Positions 28,748 through 37,973 of a DNA stretch of 64,000 nt are shown piece after piece; position 1 is the stretch's first letter; every line of letters starts with the position of its first letter. The notes beneath the pieces were generated by a model, which ran no database searches, was not told where the DNA came from, and was given only the letters and a program-made list of their open reading frames with translations. Source of the stretch: Okeania sp. SIO2C9 (GTDB lineage: Bacteria > Cyanobacteriota > Cyanobacteriia > Cyanobacteriales > Microcoleaceae); the NCBI RefSeq assembly GCF_010672455.1, contig NZ_JAAHGO010000011.1, positions 78,255-142,254 of the forward strand, written 5' to 3'. A program made the position numbers and the translations under genes.

Positions 28748-30109
28748 ATGCTAAAAAAACTACGACTAGAAAACTTTAAAAACTTCAAAAATGCCGAACT
28801 ATATCTAGACTCATTTACTATTTTAATCGGCACTAACGCTTCTGGAAAAAGTAACATTCGAGATGCCCTACGATTTTTACATGGTATTTCTCGTGGCTAT
28901 AACCTTGCTGAAATTATGGGGGAAAAATATGTAGAAGGTGGTGTTTTGCAATGGCGTGGTATTAGGGGAGGTACAAAAGAAGCTAGTTTTCAGGGTAATA
29001 ATTTTGGTTTGGAAGTGACATTTTCTATCCCCGACTATTCTCAAGAAAAGGAAACTGAACAAGAAGCAATTTATGAGATTGAGGTTAATTTAGGAAGCGA
29101 TAATCAACCACCGAATATTATGACAGAAAGATTGACATTTACTGGAGAATCAGAAAGTTTAATTGAAGCTAAATTACAGGTTGAAAAAGAAACAAAAAAT
29201 TTAATTGTTAAAGTATATAATCAACCCTACCAAAATCCGCTAATTCCTTTAAGTTTTCACCAACCTATTCTTTCACAAATGGCACAAATAACTAATGTTC
29301 CTATAGTAGAAGGATATATACGACCAAGTTTGTCAAGAGAGAAGTTAAAAGCTGCCCTACAAGAATTAGATCTTCCTGTAGGAGAAGAATATATACTAAC
29401 AACTTCTTTAAGAGACAAGTTAAAATTTACCCTACAAGCATTTAGTAATATGAGATTTCTGGATATCAACCCAGAAGTGATACGTTTACCATCCTTTCCC
29501 GGACAGAATGTTTTGGGCGATCGCGGTGAAAATCTTTCATCTGTACTGTTAGATATTTGTCAAAATACCCAAAAAAAAGAAACACTGCTGGAATGGATAC
29601 GGGAACTTACTCCAATGGATGCTAAAGATTTTGAGTTTCCGACTGATTTTACAGGCAAAACTTTACTAACCTTAGTAGAAGAAAACGGACAAAAAATATC
29701 AGCTTATAGTGCATCAGATGGCACTCTACGTTTTCTAGCAATAATTGCAGCTTTGCTTGGTTCAGAGTCAGCTCAATTTTACTTTTTTGAAGAACTAGAT
29801 AATGGCATTCACCCCACCCGTTTGCATTTCCTACTTCAACTTATTGAAAGTCAAGCTTCTCAAGGAAAAATCCAAATTATTGCAACTACTCATTCTTCCC
29901 AGTTGCTTAGATTGGTGAGCGATCGTACCTTAGAAGCAGTATCATTAATCTATCGTTTAGAAAACCGATCCGATGCCAAAATTATCCGTGTTTTAGATAT
30001 TCCAGATGCACCGCGTATTCTCAATGAACAAAGTTTGGCTCACCTTCACGAGTCAGCATGGTTAGAAAATGTGATGGAGTTTATCAGTGATGATGAGGTA
30101 GATGAATGA
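28748..30109 (+). CDS. AAA-type ATPase (SMC/RecF-like, OLD/AriA-type architecture)
   Basis: 453 residues. The start KKLRLENFKNFKNAELYLDS is the classic RecF/SMC-type N-terminus. Walker A is GTNASGKS at 28-35. Near the C-terminus are the ABC-like signature SASDGTLRFLAIIAALL, Walker B FYFFEELDNGIHP, and the His of ATTHSSQLL. No coiled-coil insertion is large enough for an SMC. The stop codon overlaps the start of the next gene (ATGA at 30106-30109), so the two are translationally coupled. ATPase plus TOPRIM-like partners are found in PARIS, RloA/RloB and Class 2 OLD systems. A defence role is inferred. Confidence 0.75.
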   Translation: MLKKLRLENFKNFKNAELYLDSFTILIGTNASGKSNIRDALRFLHGISRGYNLAEIMGEKYVEGGVLQWRGIRGGTKEASFQGNNFGLEVTFSIPDYSQEKETEQEAIYEIEVNLGSDNQPPNIMTERLTFTGESESLIEAKLQVEKETKNLIVKVYNQPYQNPLIPLSFHQPILSQMAQITNVPIVEGYIRPSLSREKLKAALQELDLPVGEEYILTTSLRDKLKFTLQAFSNMRFLDINPEVIRLPSFPGQNVLGDRGENLSSVLLDICQNTQKKETLLEWIRELTPMDAKDFEFPTDFTGKTLLTLVEENGQKISAYSASDGTLRFLAIIAALLGSESAQFYFFEELDNGIHPTRLHFLLQLIESQASQGKIQIIATTHSSQLLRLVSDRTLEAVSLIYRLENRSDAKIIRVLDIPDAPRILNEQSLAHLHESAWLENVMEFISDDEVDE

Positions 30110-30702
30110 ACGTTTTAGTCATACCGGAGGATTTTCGCAAAGACCAATATATGCTCAAACCTATTATTACTGCTATGATCAAAGCTGTGAAAAAAAGGAG
30201 TGGCAGCATTAAAGTCAGGATTTGTCAAAACCCTCTACTTGGAGGAATAAGTGAAGCTTTAAAATGGGAAAATATTGAAACCATTATCAATCAATATCCA
30301 ATGGTTGACCTGTTTCTACTCTGCGTAGACCGAGACGGTAAGGAAGGTCACAAAGTAGCTTTAGATAAAATTGAAAAACAAGCTACCGAGATTTTAGGCG
30401 ATCGGCAGTTATTTTTGGCAGAAAATGCTTGGCAGGAAATCGAAGTTTGGGTTTTAGCTGGTTTAAAAGACTTACCAAGAGAGTATAATTGGCAAGAAAT
30501 TCGTCAAGAAATTAATCCTAAAGAAATTTATTTTTTACCTTTACTTCAACAGAAAAAACTATTAGATTCTGTTGGAGAAGGTCGTAAAGAGTTAGCTAAA
30601 GAAGCGGCGCAACAGTATGACCGCATTCGTCAATTATGTTCTGAAGATATTGGCAACTTAGAAAGTCGAATTAAGGGGTTGCTTATTGGTAATGATTTTT
30701 AG
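30106..30702 (+). CDS. TOPRIM-like partner (DUF4276/RloB-like)
   Basis: 198 residues. MNVLVIPEDFRKDQYMLKPI has the strand-Glu of a TOPRIM-like fold, and VDLFLLCVDRDGKEGHKVAL provides the D-x-D acidic pair. A third conserved-looking region is AENAWQEIEVWVLAGLKDLP. The C-terminal half is helical. Overlap by 4 bp with the upstream ATPase makes a two-gene unit. The assignment to DUF4276/RloB versus DUF4435 (AriB) is uncertain; the acidic motifs are seen, the family name is recalled. Confidence 0.62.
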   Translation: MNVLVIPEDFRKDQYMLKPIITAMIKAVKKRSGSIKVRICQNPLLGGISEALKWENIETIINQYPMVDLFLLCVDRDGKEGHKVALDKIEKQATEILGDRQLFLAENAWQEIEVWVLAGLKDLPREYNWQEIRQEINPKEIYFLPLLQQKKLLDSVGEGRKELAKEAAQQYDRIRQLCSEDIGNLESRIKGLLIGNDF

Positions 30703-30815
30703 ATTAGGAAAACTTCAGAATTATGATGACTTCCTTTAATTCTAGCAACACTAAAACCTGTTTTTTTTAAAGCTGAAATCATTTCCTTTCCGGTAACTTC
30801 TGGAATATTAGTCAT
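30699..30815 (-). pseudogene. HicA-type toxin, truncated
   Basis: 38 residues (MTNIPEVTGKEMISALKKTG, then FSVARIKGSHH) match the first half of HicA, including the catalytic His in KGSHH. The frame runs into the end of the TOPRIM-like gene on the other strand and stops; the C-terminal strand is missing. Confidence 0.7.
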
Positions 30816-30862
30816 TGCTGAATTTCTACTCGTTATACACCCACAAAATCTAAGGGTTCAAA

Positions 30863-31006
30863 TTATTCGTTCTCCATTTCTAAACAAAGTTCAATAGCTT
30901 CTTGAATGCGTTCCATTAATTCATCATAACTTTTTGCTTGTATATGACATCCTTTTAATGCGGGAACAGATGCAAGTAAATAGTCATCTGCATCTTTAAA
31001 AGTGGC
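30863..31006 (-). pseudogene. HicB-type antitoxin, 5'-truncated
   Basis: 47 residues without a start: DADDYLLASVPALKGCHIQA, then KSYDELMERIQEAIELCLEM, the partial RNase H-like fold of HicB/UPF0150 antitoxins. An in-frame stop lies immediately upstream. It sits just before the hicA remnant, so an entire hicBA pair has decayed. Confidence 0.7.
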
Positions 31007-31505
31007 TCAAATTGACAAAATATTCAGCCAAGCTGCACAAGAATGGGACTTAGAAAGTCTTTATGCCGATTTAGCTTCTGCAAAAGGAAAACATCTTACT
31101 CCTATTGAAAAGGCTCATTTAAGAGGATTATTATGTGGCTTTAGTCCTTCGGAAATTGCCGAACATTTAGGTAAAATTCCTAGAGGTGTAGAGTCAGATT
31201 TATGTGCAACGATTTATAGATATGTCAAATCTCTTTTAGAGAAGGTTGAAAAAGTAGAAAACTGGCGGAAAATTTATGAATTGCTGGATGATTATGGTTA
31301 TAAATCTAAGTTAGAACAAGTGCCAGTTAAAAGTTTATTACCGGAACAAAGCATTGTAAATATCACGAATATTAATCTGGAACAAGATAAAATAGTCTTT
31401 CAATTTAATCTCACAATTCCCACATCAGAAGTTCCTGAATTATCGCTACAAGATTTGCAGGTTGACGAGCATCTGGATGAAAATAAAAATAATCATAATA
31501 ATTAA
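31002..31505 (+). CDS. HTH-like N-terminal domain protein of cyanobacterial conflict/signalling type
   Basis: 167 residues from a GTG at 31002. LTPIEKAHLRGLLCGFSPSE followed by IAEHL...GVESDLCATIYRYVKSLL is the HTH domain that in cyanobacteria normally precedes NB-ARC, AAA, WD40 or caspase-like modules (the vWA-MoxR-associated N-terminal HTH). Here it stands with an approximately 70-residue C-terminal segment (EQDKIVFQFNLTIPTSEVPE) and no effector domain. It may be a stand-alone adaptor or a truncated N-terminus. No cotranscribed partner is visible. Confidence 0.6.
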   Translation: MAQIDKIFSQAAQEWDLESLYADLASAKGKHLTPIEKAHLRGLLCGFSPSEIAEHLGKIPRGVESDLCATIYRYVKSLLEKVEKVENWRKIYELLDDYGYKSKLEQVPVKSLLPEQSIVNITNINLEQDKIVFQFNLTIPTSEVPELSLQDLQVDEHLDENKNNHNN

Positions 31506-31615
31506 ATTGTTTTTTGATGCTAAACAGGAGGTTATTTGTCAATAAGTATCATATTGTTGTATACCCATAAACTCTAAGGATTCAAATTCTTATTTCATGT
31601 TTTTGGTATTTTGTT

Positions 31616-32029
31616 TCAAGATAAACTATTTAAAAATTGACTTGGTGTAACAATCAAAATATCTCGAAAAGGATGCAATTCTAATAAGTCTTTGTCTCCT
31701 GTGATAATATGAGTAGCATTTCCAGAAACAGCTAATTCTAAAAATTTATTATCTTTAGGGTCTCGACAAATATCAATTGTTTCGGTAATAGCTATTAATT
31801 CTGTTTCTTTGGTTAAATTAGCTAAAAAATATTCACGAATTTCTCTTGATAGATAGCGGTCAAATTTTTGACGACTGAGTACATCAATTAATTCCGCTCA
31901 AATTTTAGCAGAAATTAAGATTAATCCGTTTTATTTCGCTTCTCTAAAGGCTTGCATTGTGGTCGATTTAGAGAATATTAATGCACTTACAATTATGTTT
32001 GTATCAATTACGATACGCTTAGTTTTCAT
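31616..32029 (-). pseudogene. PIN-domain toxin with two in-frame stops
   Basis: The frame starts MKTKRIVIDTNIIVSALIFS (PIN strand with Asp). It meets TAA and TGA around codons 37-50 (REAK-stop-NGLILISAKI-stop-AELIDVL) and continues with ETIDICRDPKDNKFLELAVS and ITGDKDLLEL, the remaining PIN acidic residues. Length and order fit the putative PIN-family toxin group. The start overlaps the end of the upstream antitoxin gene. Confidence 0.82.
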
Positions 32030-32240
32030 CATTAAGAATTGATTCTAAAATCTCTGGTGTCATTCCATTAGCAATTGCTTGTTGACTCGCTTCTTCCATG
32101 ATATCTAAGAGTGGTTTTTGGCTAATCGCTTTTTTCAGCATTAGGTTAAGAAAAATTTGGATTTTTTGCTGTTTTTCTGCTTCTGCTTCTCGGTAAGCTT
32201 TGGCAATTTCAGGGTCAACTTGAATGGTAATATTTTCCAT
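32019..32240 (-). CDS. Antitoxin of the PIN module, copy 1
   Basis: 73 residues: MENITIQVDPEIAKAYREAE (ribbon-helix-helix-like start), then EKQQKIQIFLNLMLKKAI, ending ANGMTPEILESILNDEN. It overlaps the PIN relic by 11 bp. The form is that of small cyanobacterial antitoxins paired with PIN toxins. The toxin is broken. A diverged duplicate follows at 32333. Confidence 0.7.
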   Translation of the reverse strand: MENITIQVDPEIAKAYREAEAEKQQKIQIFLNLMLKKAISQKPLLDIMEEASQQAIANGMTPEILESILNDEN

Positions 32241-32332
32241 GATAAATTAAAGTTAGTTAATCTATTTGAGGAGTTGATGAAGATAACAAAAGTCAACTGA
32301 TTCAGATATTAGTATCTAAAATAATTCGTAAC

Positions 32333-32551
32333 CTACTCATCTTGTAATAATTCTTCTAAGATTTCAGGTGTTAAACCATTTTCGTCCGCTTCTTGACGAA
32401 TTTGCTGGACAATTTCTTCAAAACTTGCATCTTTGAAAAGTTCTTTAAGAATAAGGTTAAAAACAAGAAGCACATTTTGCTGTTTTTCCGGTTCTGCTTC
32501 TCGGTACGCTTTGGCTATTTCAGAGTCAACTTGAATGGTAATATTTTCCAT
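32333..32551 (-). CDS. Antitoxin of the PIN module, duplicate copy
   Basis: 72 residues. The first 25 are almost identical to the neighbour (MENITIQVDSEIAKAYREAE) and the ending GLTPEILEELLQDE is similar, but the middle differs (VLLVFNLILKELFKDASFEE). Upstream sequences (AAATTAAAGTTAGTTAGTCT, AGATAACAAAAGTCAACTGA) are shared too, so promoter and gene were duplicated together. No toxin follows this copy. Confidence 0.65.
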   Translation of the reverse strand: MENITIQVDSEIAKAYREAEPEKQQNVLLVFNLILKELFKDASFEEIVQQIRQEADENGLTPEILEELLQDE

Positions 32552-33111
32552 AATAAATTAAAGTTAGTTAGTCTATTTGAGAAGTTGATAGAAGATAACA
32601 AAAGTCAACTGATTAAGATATTAGTACAGGACTTACGCTAAGAAACTATATATAGTTTTTGGTGCGTTACGCTAGCGCTAACACACCCTACTGGACTGTT
32701 TCACCTAAAATAGTGCATTAGATTAAATTCAAAAGTCATGCATTCAAAAGTCAAAAGTAAGAATTTTTAAGTTAAAAGCTAATGCACATTTTTAGATGAA
32801 ACGATACACTACCATTAGCTATTTCATAAGGAATTATTTTCTCAAAATTTATCAAAACAACATGGGTCTAAAACCCCGCCTTTTAAGGCGCAATATTTTT
32901 GGAGAGTTGCTCAAAATCCCTACTTCCCCTCCTGGGAGGGGTTAGGGGTGGGTTGACTTCTGACTCTCTTGGTGCGCGTTCCCTTGCGACTGGCGTCGTC
33001 GCGGGGTCGCACCGCTTCTGACTTCTGACTTCTGACTTCGTTAACTCTCCCTATATCTACTAGCTAAAACTTAAACTGAATAATTTTCACTTTACTCTTT
33101 ACTCTTTTATT
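32552..33111. other. Intergenic region, dispersed repeat pieces
   Basis: Contains the ACAGGACTTACGC...CTATATATAG motif also seen at 59234 and 59355, a GGGTCTAAAACCCCGCC stretch repeated inversely near 37885, and TGACTTCTGACTTC runs. No gene was seen. Confidence 0.5.
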
Positions 33112-34149
33112 CTAAGGTGTAGGATTAGGATATTTAGCATGAACAGCATCAATTTCAGCAATAATTTCCTCAGTCAAATTTATCTCCACACTACTAATAT
33201 TTTCCTTCAATTGTTCCATAGTTGTTGCCCCAATAATTGTACTAGCTACAAACCATTGGGAACGGACATAAGCTAATGCTAATTGTGCCGGAGTCATATT
33301 ATTTTTATGAGCAATTTCTACATAATTTTTTATTGCTTCAGTTAAATTTGTTTTACGATAACGTTGGTCAAATCCAGGAAATAAAGATAGACGAGAATTT
33401 TCTGGAATTCCATCTAAATATTTACCAGTTAAAATACCAAAAGCTAGAGGACTATAAGCCATTAATCCCACATTATTAAATCGACAAGCTTCGGCTAAGT
33501 TTATATGAAAAACACGGTTAACTAAACTAAAAGCATTTTGAATCGAAACTATTTTTGGGAAACCTAATTTTTCTGCTAAATGACAAAATTCACAAACTCC
33601 CCAACTTGTCTCATTACTTATTCCTAAATAACGAATTTTTCCAGCCTTAATTAACTCGCCAAATACTTCTAATTGTTCGGCAATAGGTGTAGTATCTCGT
33701 TCGTTTTTTGGGTCATAATCTGGTGCCCCAAATAGAGGTACATAACGGTCAGGCCAATGAATTTGATAGAGGTCAATATAGTCAGTTTGAAGACGACGCA
33801 AACTGTCTTCTATTGCTTGCTGAATATTGGGGCGGTTAACTTGATTATTTCCCCCACGAATCCAAGTCATTTTAGGATTTGGTCCAGCAACTTTTGTCGC
33901 AATAATTAATTTATCCCGCTGTTGTTTAGCCAACCATTCGCCAATATATTCTTCAGTTTTTCCTTGAGTTTCAGCCTTAGTTGGCACTGGATACATTTCT
34001 GCTGCATCAATAAAATTAATACCTTCAGCAACAGCATAATTAAGTTGTTGATGAGCTTCTTCAATGGTATTTTGTTGCCCATAAGTCATAGTCCCTAAAC
34101 AAATTTCTGATACATTTAGGTTACTATCACCAAGTTTGTTATATTTCAT
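33112..34149 (-). CDS. tas: Aldo/keto reductase, Tas-like
   Basis: A 345-residue NADPH-dependent (alpha/beta)8 oxidoreductase. The catalytic tetrad region FIDAAEMYPVP (Asp, Tyr), IIATKVAGPN (Lys) and YQIHWPDRY (His) are present, and the cofactor motif IIGATTMEQLKENI lies near the C-terminus. The pattern GTMTYGQQNT...AEMYPVP...ETQGKTEEYIG is very close to E. coli Tas. Substrate unknown. A single gene, convergent to nothing nearby; a repeat-rich gap separates it from the Gfo/Idh gene upstream. Confidence 0.88.
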   Translation of the reverse strand: MKYNKLGDSNLNVSEICLGTMTYGQQNTIEEAHQQLNYAVAEGINFIDAAEMYPVPTKAETQGKTEEYIGEWLAKQQRDKLIIATKVAGPNPKMTWIRGGNNQVNRPNIQQAIEDSLRRLQTDYIDLYQIHWPDRYVPLFGAPDYDPKNERDTTPIAEQLEVFGELIKAGKIRYLGISNETSWGVCEFCHLAEKLGFPKIVSIQNAFSLVNRVFHINLAEACRFNNVGLMAYSPLAFGILTGKYLDGIPENSRLSLFPGFDQRYRKTNLTEAIKNYVEIAHKNNMTPAQLALAYVRSQWFVASTIIGATTMEQLKENISSVEINLTEEIIAEIDAVHAKYPNPTP

Positions 34150-34600
34150 CGGTTTGTCTTTTAGAGGTTTTGTCTTTTAGAGGTTGTCTGAGAAGTCCCA
34201 TTTGCTAAATCCAAGCCCCCGCGCATCCCCCAATTTTGGGGGACTTTTAGAAGCAAATTGACTCTTGTTCTCCCCCAAAGTTGGGGGGCTAGAGGGGCAA
34301 AATTCAGTATCAAAAAACTTTTCAGATATCTTCTTAGTAAATTCTCTAATTTCATCCTAGCATTAACAGGAACAGAACTTACCGAAATATTATGGTTTAA
34401 AGCCTCCCCTTTTAAGGGGATAATAAATAAAAATTTTCATCTCTTTGTCAATCCTCTTCTTTTCAAGGAGAGGTAATTCTAAATTCGCGCATTCGCGCAT
34501 TCTAAATTCTTGAAGCATAACCACCATATCTTGGGGCGAATGGCATTCACCCTCTACAATTGGTGTATAGTTTCACATCTTGCGTAAGTCCTGTTAATAA
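34150..34600. other. Intergenic region with family C element
   Basis: Contains inverted CCCCCAATTTTGGGGG/CCCCCAAAGTTGGGGG hairpins (34225-34290) and the family C element at 34379-34514. No gene was seen. Confidence 0.55.
34379..34514 (+). mobile_element. Family C element, copy 3 (most complete)
   Basis: TTAC precedes CGAAATATTATGGTTTAAAG. Then come the palindrome TCCCCTTTTAAGGGGA, ATTTTCATCTCTTTGTC, the hairpin CCTCTTCTTTTCAAGGAGAG, repeated TAAATTCGCGCATTC and the terminal TTCTTGAA. No terminal inverted repeats. Confidence 0.75.
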
Positions 34601-35617
34601 CTAAACACAACCACAAATTGCATCTAATAAAGCTTGAGTTTTTTCACTCACTTGACAATAATTTGTTGTAGAATTAGTAACACCATTGAACACCACATCA
34701 GCAAAATTTTCAACCATTTTCACCTGAGAACTTTGCTCACTTTTTACCTCAATAAATTTGACATCCCCACGGGTATCCATACCATTTTTGAGATAAAAAC
34801 CCGCCTTGAGATGAGGATTTTTAAAGGCAAAACTATTCACCCAATCTAACACAAAATCATCTAGGGTAATAATGCCTTTTGTACCAATTAAAGCCAAATC
34901 CATCGTTATCGCACCTGAAGTATATCCTGCATCCCAAGTCGAGGTACTCTCATCATCAAAAGCGAGCATACCAGAACAACGAACAATCCCCCCAGTTTCG
35001 GTGTCTCGTTTAACTTTGACTGAAATTTGGCTTAAATTAATGTTAGGAGCTAAAAATTCAACTGTTGCCCGCATATTATACCAACCTAAGTCCCCTAAAG
35101 CTCCTTTTGGTTCCAATTCGGGATTGAAACGAATATTACTGCGATCGCTAAGGGGAAAATAGAAGGCACTTCGTATCGCTTGAACCTTACCAATGCTTTC
35201 CTCCATAGTTTGCTTAATGGTTGCAATTCTGGGATGATGGACAAAATGGGTTGCATCCATAAACAAGACTTGATTTTCCCTACAGGCTATGGTAATCTTT
35301 TGCAAAGACTCTAACGTCACAAAGGGTTTATCCACTAAAACGTGCTTTTTCTGTTGCGCAGCTACCACAGCAATTTCTTCTTTTAAGGCAGTAGGAGTTG
35401 CAATATAAATTGCATCCACCCCAGACCAAGCGATTAAATCTTGCCAACTGTCAAACCCTTTAACATCTCCGAATTGCTGGCCAAACTCCTGTGCTCGAGA
35501 GATGGAACGACTAGCTACTCCCACTAAAGCACAATTTTTGGCATCGACTAATCCTTGGGCAATCACCCTGGCAATAAATCCCGTTCCCACAATACCAAAT
35601 CGTAATGTATCTGTCAT
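34601..35617 (-). CDS. Gfo/Idh/MocA-family oxidoreductase
   Basis: A 338-residue NAD(P)-dependent dehydrogenase. Rossmann motif GIVGTGFIARVIA is at 8-20, the family signature VDKPFV (EKP-like Lys) is around 95-100, and the catalytic-face GDLGWYNMRA follows. A typical two-domain member (N-terminal Rossmann, C-terminal beta-sheet substrate domain). The substrate, generally a sugar or inositol derivative, cannot be predicted. An isolated gene. Confidence 0.85.
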   Translation of the reverse strand: MTDTLRFGIVGTGFIARVIAQGLVDAKNCALVGVASRSISRAQEFGQQFGDVKGFDSWQDLIAWSGVDAIYIATPTALKEEIAVVAAQQKKHVLVDKPFVTLESLQKITIACRENQVLFMDATHFVHHPRIATIKQTMEESIGKVQAIRSAFYFPLSDRSNIRFNPELEPKGALGDLGWYNMRATVEFLAPNINLSQISVKVKRDTETGGIVRCSGMLAFDDESTSTWDAGYTSGAITMDLALIGTKGIITLDDFVLDWVNSFAFKNPHLKAGFYLKNGMDTRGDVKFIEVKSEQSSQVKMVENFADVVFNGVTNSTTNYCQVSEKTQALLDAICGCV

Positions 35618-36457
35618 GCAACAGTCTCCTTAGTTAGATGCTGAATTCAGCCACATTTAATGTAACTTGGGCAATATTGATAAAGTTATACCAATCTGAT
35701 AAATTTTTACTACAAATAGTTAGCGGGACTTACACAAAACAGCAGCCTAAAATAGGCTATAAGATAGACATAAAGAGGCTTTTACGTCAAAAAGTATAAT
35801 TCCTTTATTACCGAATAATTAAGGTTTAGCGAAATCTTCTCTAAAACCTTTAAAGATGACAACGTAATTTGTGATATGCTTTCAGGGGGATGCGACTTCA
35901 GTAATTTTATCGATCAATGTGTAAAGTTCATTTCAATAGAAACTTCAGAACAATTTATTGAATGTTCTTACAAGAAAGAACGCAACATTAGATATCTCCA
36001 AAATAGAAAATAAGGTAAAATTATCAAAATCATTTATGTATGCGATCGCCAAAATGAATCCAACTTGAGAATAGAGTTGTCGCTAAATAAAGGGAAAAAA
36101 TAACTCTAACCTAGACAGAGCAATAATTCCAAGCATTTTTGCTATCCAATAGCTACAATCCTTACAGAACAAGGTTTTTGGGATTTTTGTAAGTTATAAA
36201 GCGACAAGTCTAATAGACTTATAATCATCCACTCATAAACAACAAGAATTATTGGTATTACTACAGCCTTTTTTGTTCCTAAATTCTGATATCCCCTAGC
36301 AAAACTTCTCTGCTCCATCTATTTTAGATTTATAAATGCGATATTCGCCTTTTCCTAAAAATTAAAATGTTTGTTTGATGAGTTATTTTAAATTCAGAGA
36401 ACAAATTACTGTGATGTGCTTGAATAGAGTAGCAGTTAAATTCAGGAATCAACATAC
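35618..36457. other. Intergenic region, nothing recognised
   Basis: 840 bp with stop codons in all frames and no clear repeat of the other families. Short inverted matches only (e.g. AGCCTAAAATAGGCT near 35741). Confidence 0.5.
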
Positions 36458-37573
36458 ATGGCCACCAAACTAATTAAACTGGAAGATGGGATTTTGGTTG
36501 AAGCTGAAGTTCCAGATAATGAAGCAAAGCCGATTTCTACTAATGTTGTTAAAGATGTTAAATCTAGTTTTGCACAAGTTAAACCTATATTAGTTAGTAT
36601 TAGTCGTCCTATTGCTGAAGCTTGGCAAGAAATTAATAAAGAGATGGAAATTGAACAAGCTGAAGTGGAAGTAGGTTTTAATTTCGAGGGGGAAGGTAAT
36701 CTTTATATTACTAAAGGAAAACCAGATGCAAATTTAAAGGTGAAGTTAGTGTTGAAACCAATTGCACCAAAACCATTTGATGTAATAATGGTAAATAGCA
36801 AAGGTGAAGAAATTAATCGTAGTTCCCATGAAGCAGTATTTTTTACTGAAGATTTGGGTAAAGGTGTAATGTTGGAAATGGTTTCTATTCCTGGGGGTAG
36901 TTTTGTTATGGGTTCCCCAGAAAATGAAGTAGAAACAGATAATTGTGAAACTCCCCAACATGAAGTTACTCTGCAACCTTTTTATATAAGTAAATACCCT
37001 ATTACTCAAGACCAATATCAAGCTATTATGGGTGAAAATCCCTCTCACTTTAAAGGAGGAAAGCGCCCTGTAGAAAATGTAACATGGCATAACGCTACAA
37101 AATTTTGTCAAAAGTTATCCCAAAAAATTGGGAAAACCTACAAGCTACCCAGTGAGAGTCAGTGGGAATATGCTTGTCGCGCTGGTACAACCACACCCTT
37201 TTATTTTGGGGAAACTATAACGACCGATTTAGTTAACTATAATGGTAACTATACTTATGGCGATGCCCCTAAAGGTGAATATCGAGGGGAGACAACCGAT
37301 GTGGGAATTTTTCCTCCTAATGCTTTTGGTTTATATGATATGCACGGGAATGTGTGGGAGTGGTGTCAGGATATTAGACACGATAACTATGAAGGTGCAC
37401 CTAATGATGGTAGTGCTTGGGAAACTGGAGAAGATAGTAAGATACGAGTGCTTCGTGGTGGGTATTGGGAGGATGAACCTTGGAATTGTCGGAGTGCTTT
37501 CCGTCTCTGGGGAGATGCCGACTTCTGCAACAATAACAGAGGTTTCCGTGTGGTTTATTTGCCTGGTGTATAG
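36458..37573 (+). CDS. Trypco1-like domain fused to FGE/SUMF1 C-type-lectin fold; possible DGR target
   Basis: 371 residues. Residues 1-105 resemble the CU044_2847/trypco1 domain (GFNFEGEGNLYITKGKPDAN strand pair), a module of NTP-dependent conflict systems. From about 130 there is a formylglycine-generating-enzyme-like domain: EMVSIPGGSFVMGSPENE, FYISKYPITQDQYQAIMG, RPVENVTWHNATKFCQKLS, LPSESQWEYACRAGT, GLYDMHGNVWEWCQD. The terminal VLRGGYWEDEPWNCRSAF...NNNRGFRV (about 327-365) is where diversity-generating retroelements place their variable region in cyanobacterial FGE proteins. Codons TTC, CTC and TTC occupy places often encoded by AAC. No reverse transcriptase or template repeat lies in this window. 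Confidence 0.7.
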   Translation: MATKLIKLEDGILVEAEVPDNEAKPISTNVVKDVKSSFAQVKPILVSISRPIAEAWQEINKEMEIEQAEVEVGFNFEGEGNLYITKGKPDANLKVKLVLKPIAPKPFDVIMVNSKGEEINRSSHEAVFFTEDLGKGVMLEMVSIPGGSFVMGSPENEVETDNCETPQHEVTLQPFYISKYPITQDQYQAIMGENPSHFKGGKRPVENVTWHNATKFCQKLSQKIGKTYKLPSESQWEYACRAGTTTPFYFGETITTDLVNYNGNYTYGDAPKGEYRGETTDVGIFPPNAFGLYDMHGNVWEWCQDIRHDNYEGAPNDGSAWETGEDSKIRVLRGGYWEDEPWNCRSAFRLWGDADFCNNNRGFRVVYLPGV

Positions 37574-37973
37574 TTTCTTAGTTTCGGAGTCTAAGATTTT
37601 TTCCCTCTGTTGTGCTGGTCTTTTTTTCCTATTTTTTTCTTTTCCCGCGTTAGGGTGTCGCGATTTCTTTAAGATTTAGGGAACAGTTTGATATAGTATG
37701 CGGATAATTAGTTATCGTATAATTCAGGAGGACCGAAGACCTAGTCAGGAGAGTGGGAATTATCTGGGGATATTCCGGCATTTTATGTCTGCATGGAATG
37801 GAAGTAGAGAGTGCGTTAAAGAAGTCAGAAGTCAGAAGTTATTTTTGTAACGGGTATTTGCCCCGCTCCAAAAAGATTTCGCCTTGGCGGGGTTTTAGAC
37901 CCATATTATTTTGATAACTGTATAACCGGATTTTATCTGAATTGCCAGAAATAGCATTGGCGAACCATTCTGA
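37574..37973. other. Intergenic region downstream of the FGE gene
   Basis: T-rich run with GCGTTAGGGTGTCGC near 37646, then GTCAGAAGTCAGAAG, and a GGCGGGGTTTTAGACCCA stretch that is the inverse of one near 32871. No gene, no A-rich template copy of the FGE 3' end. Confidence 0.45.

Noticed and set aside
36458-37973. Calling a complete diversity-generating retroelement
   Set aside because: No reverse transcriptase, accessory gene or A-rich template repeat was found in the window.
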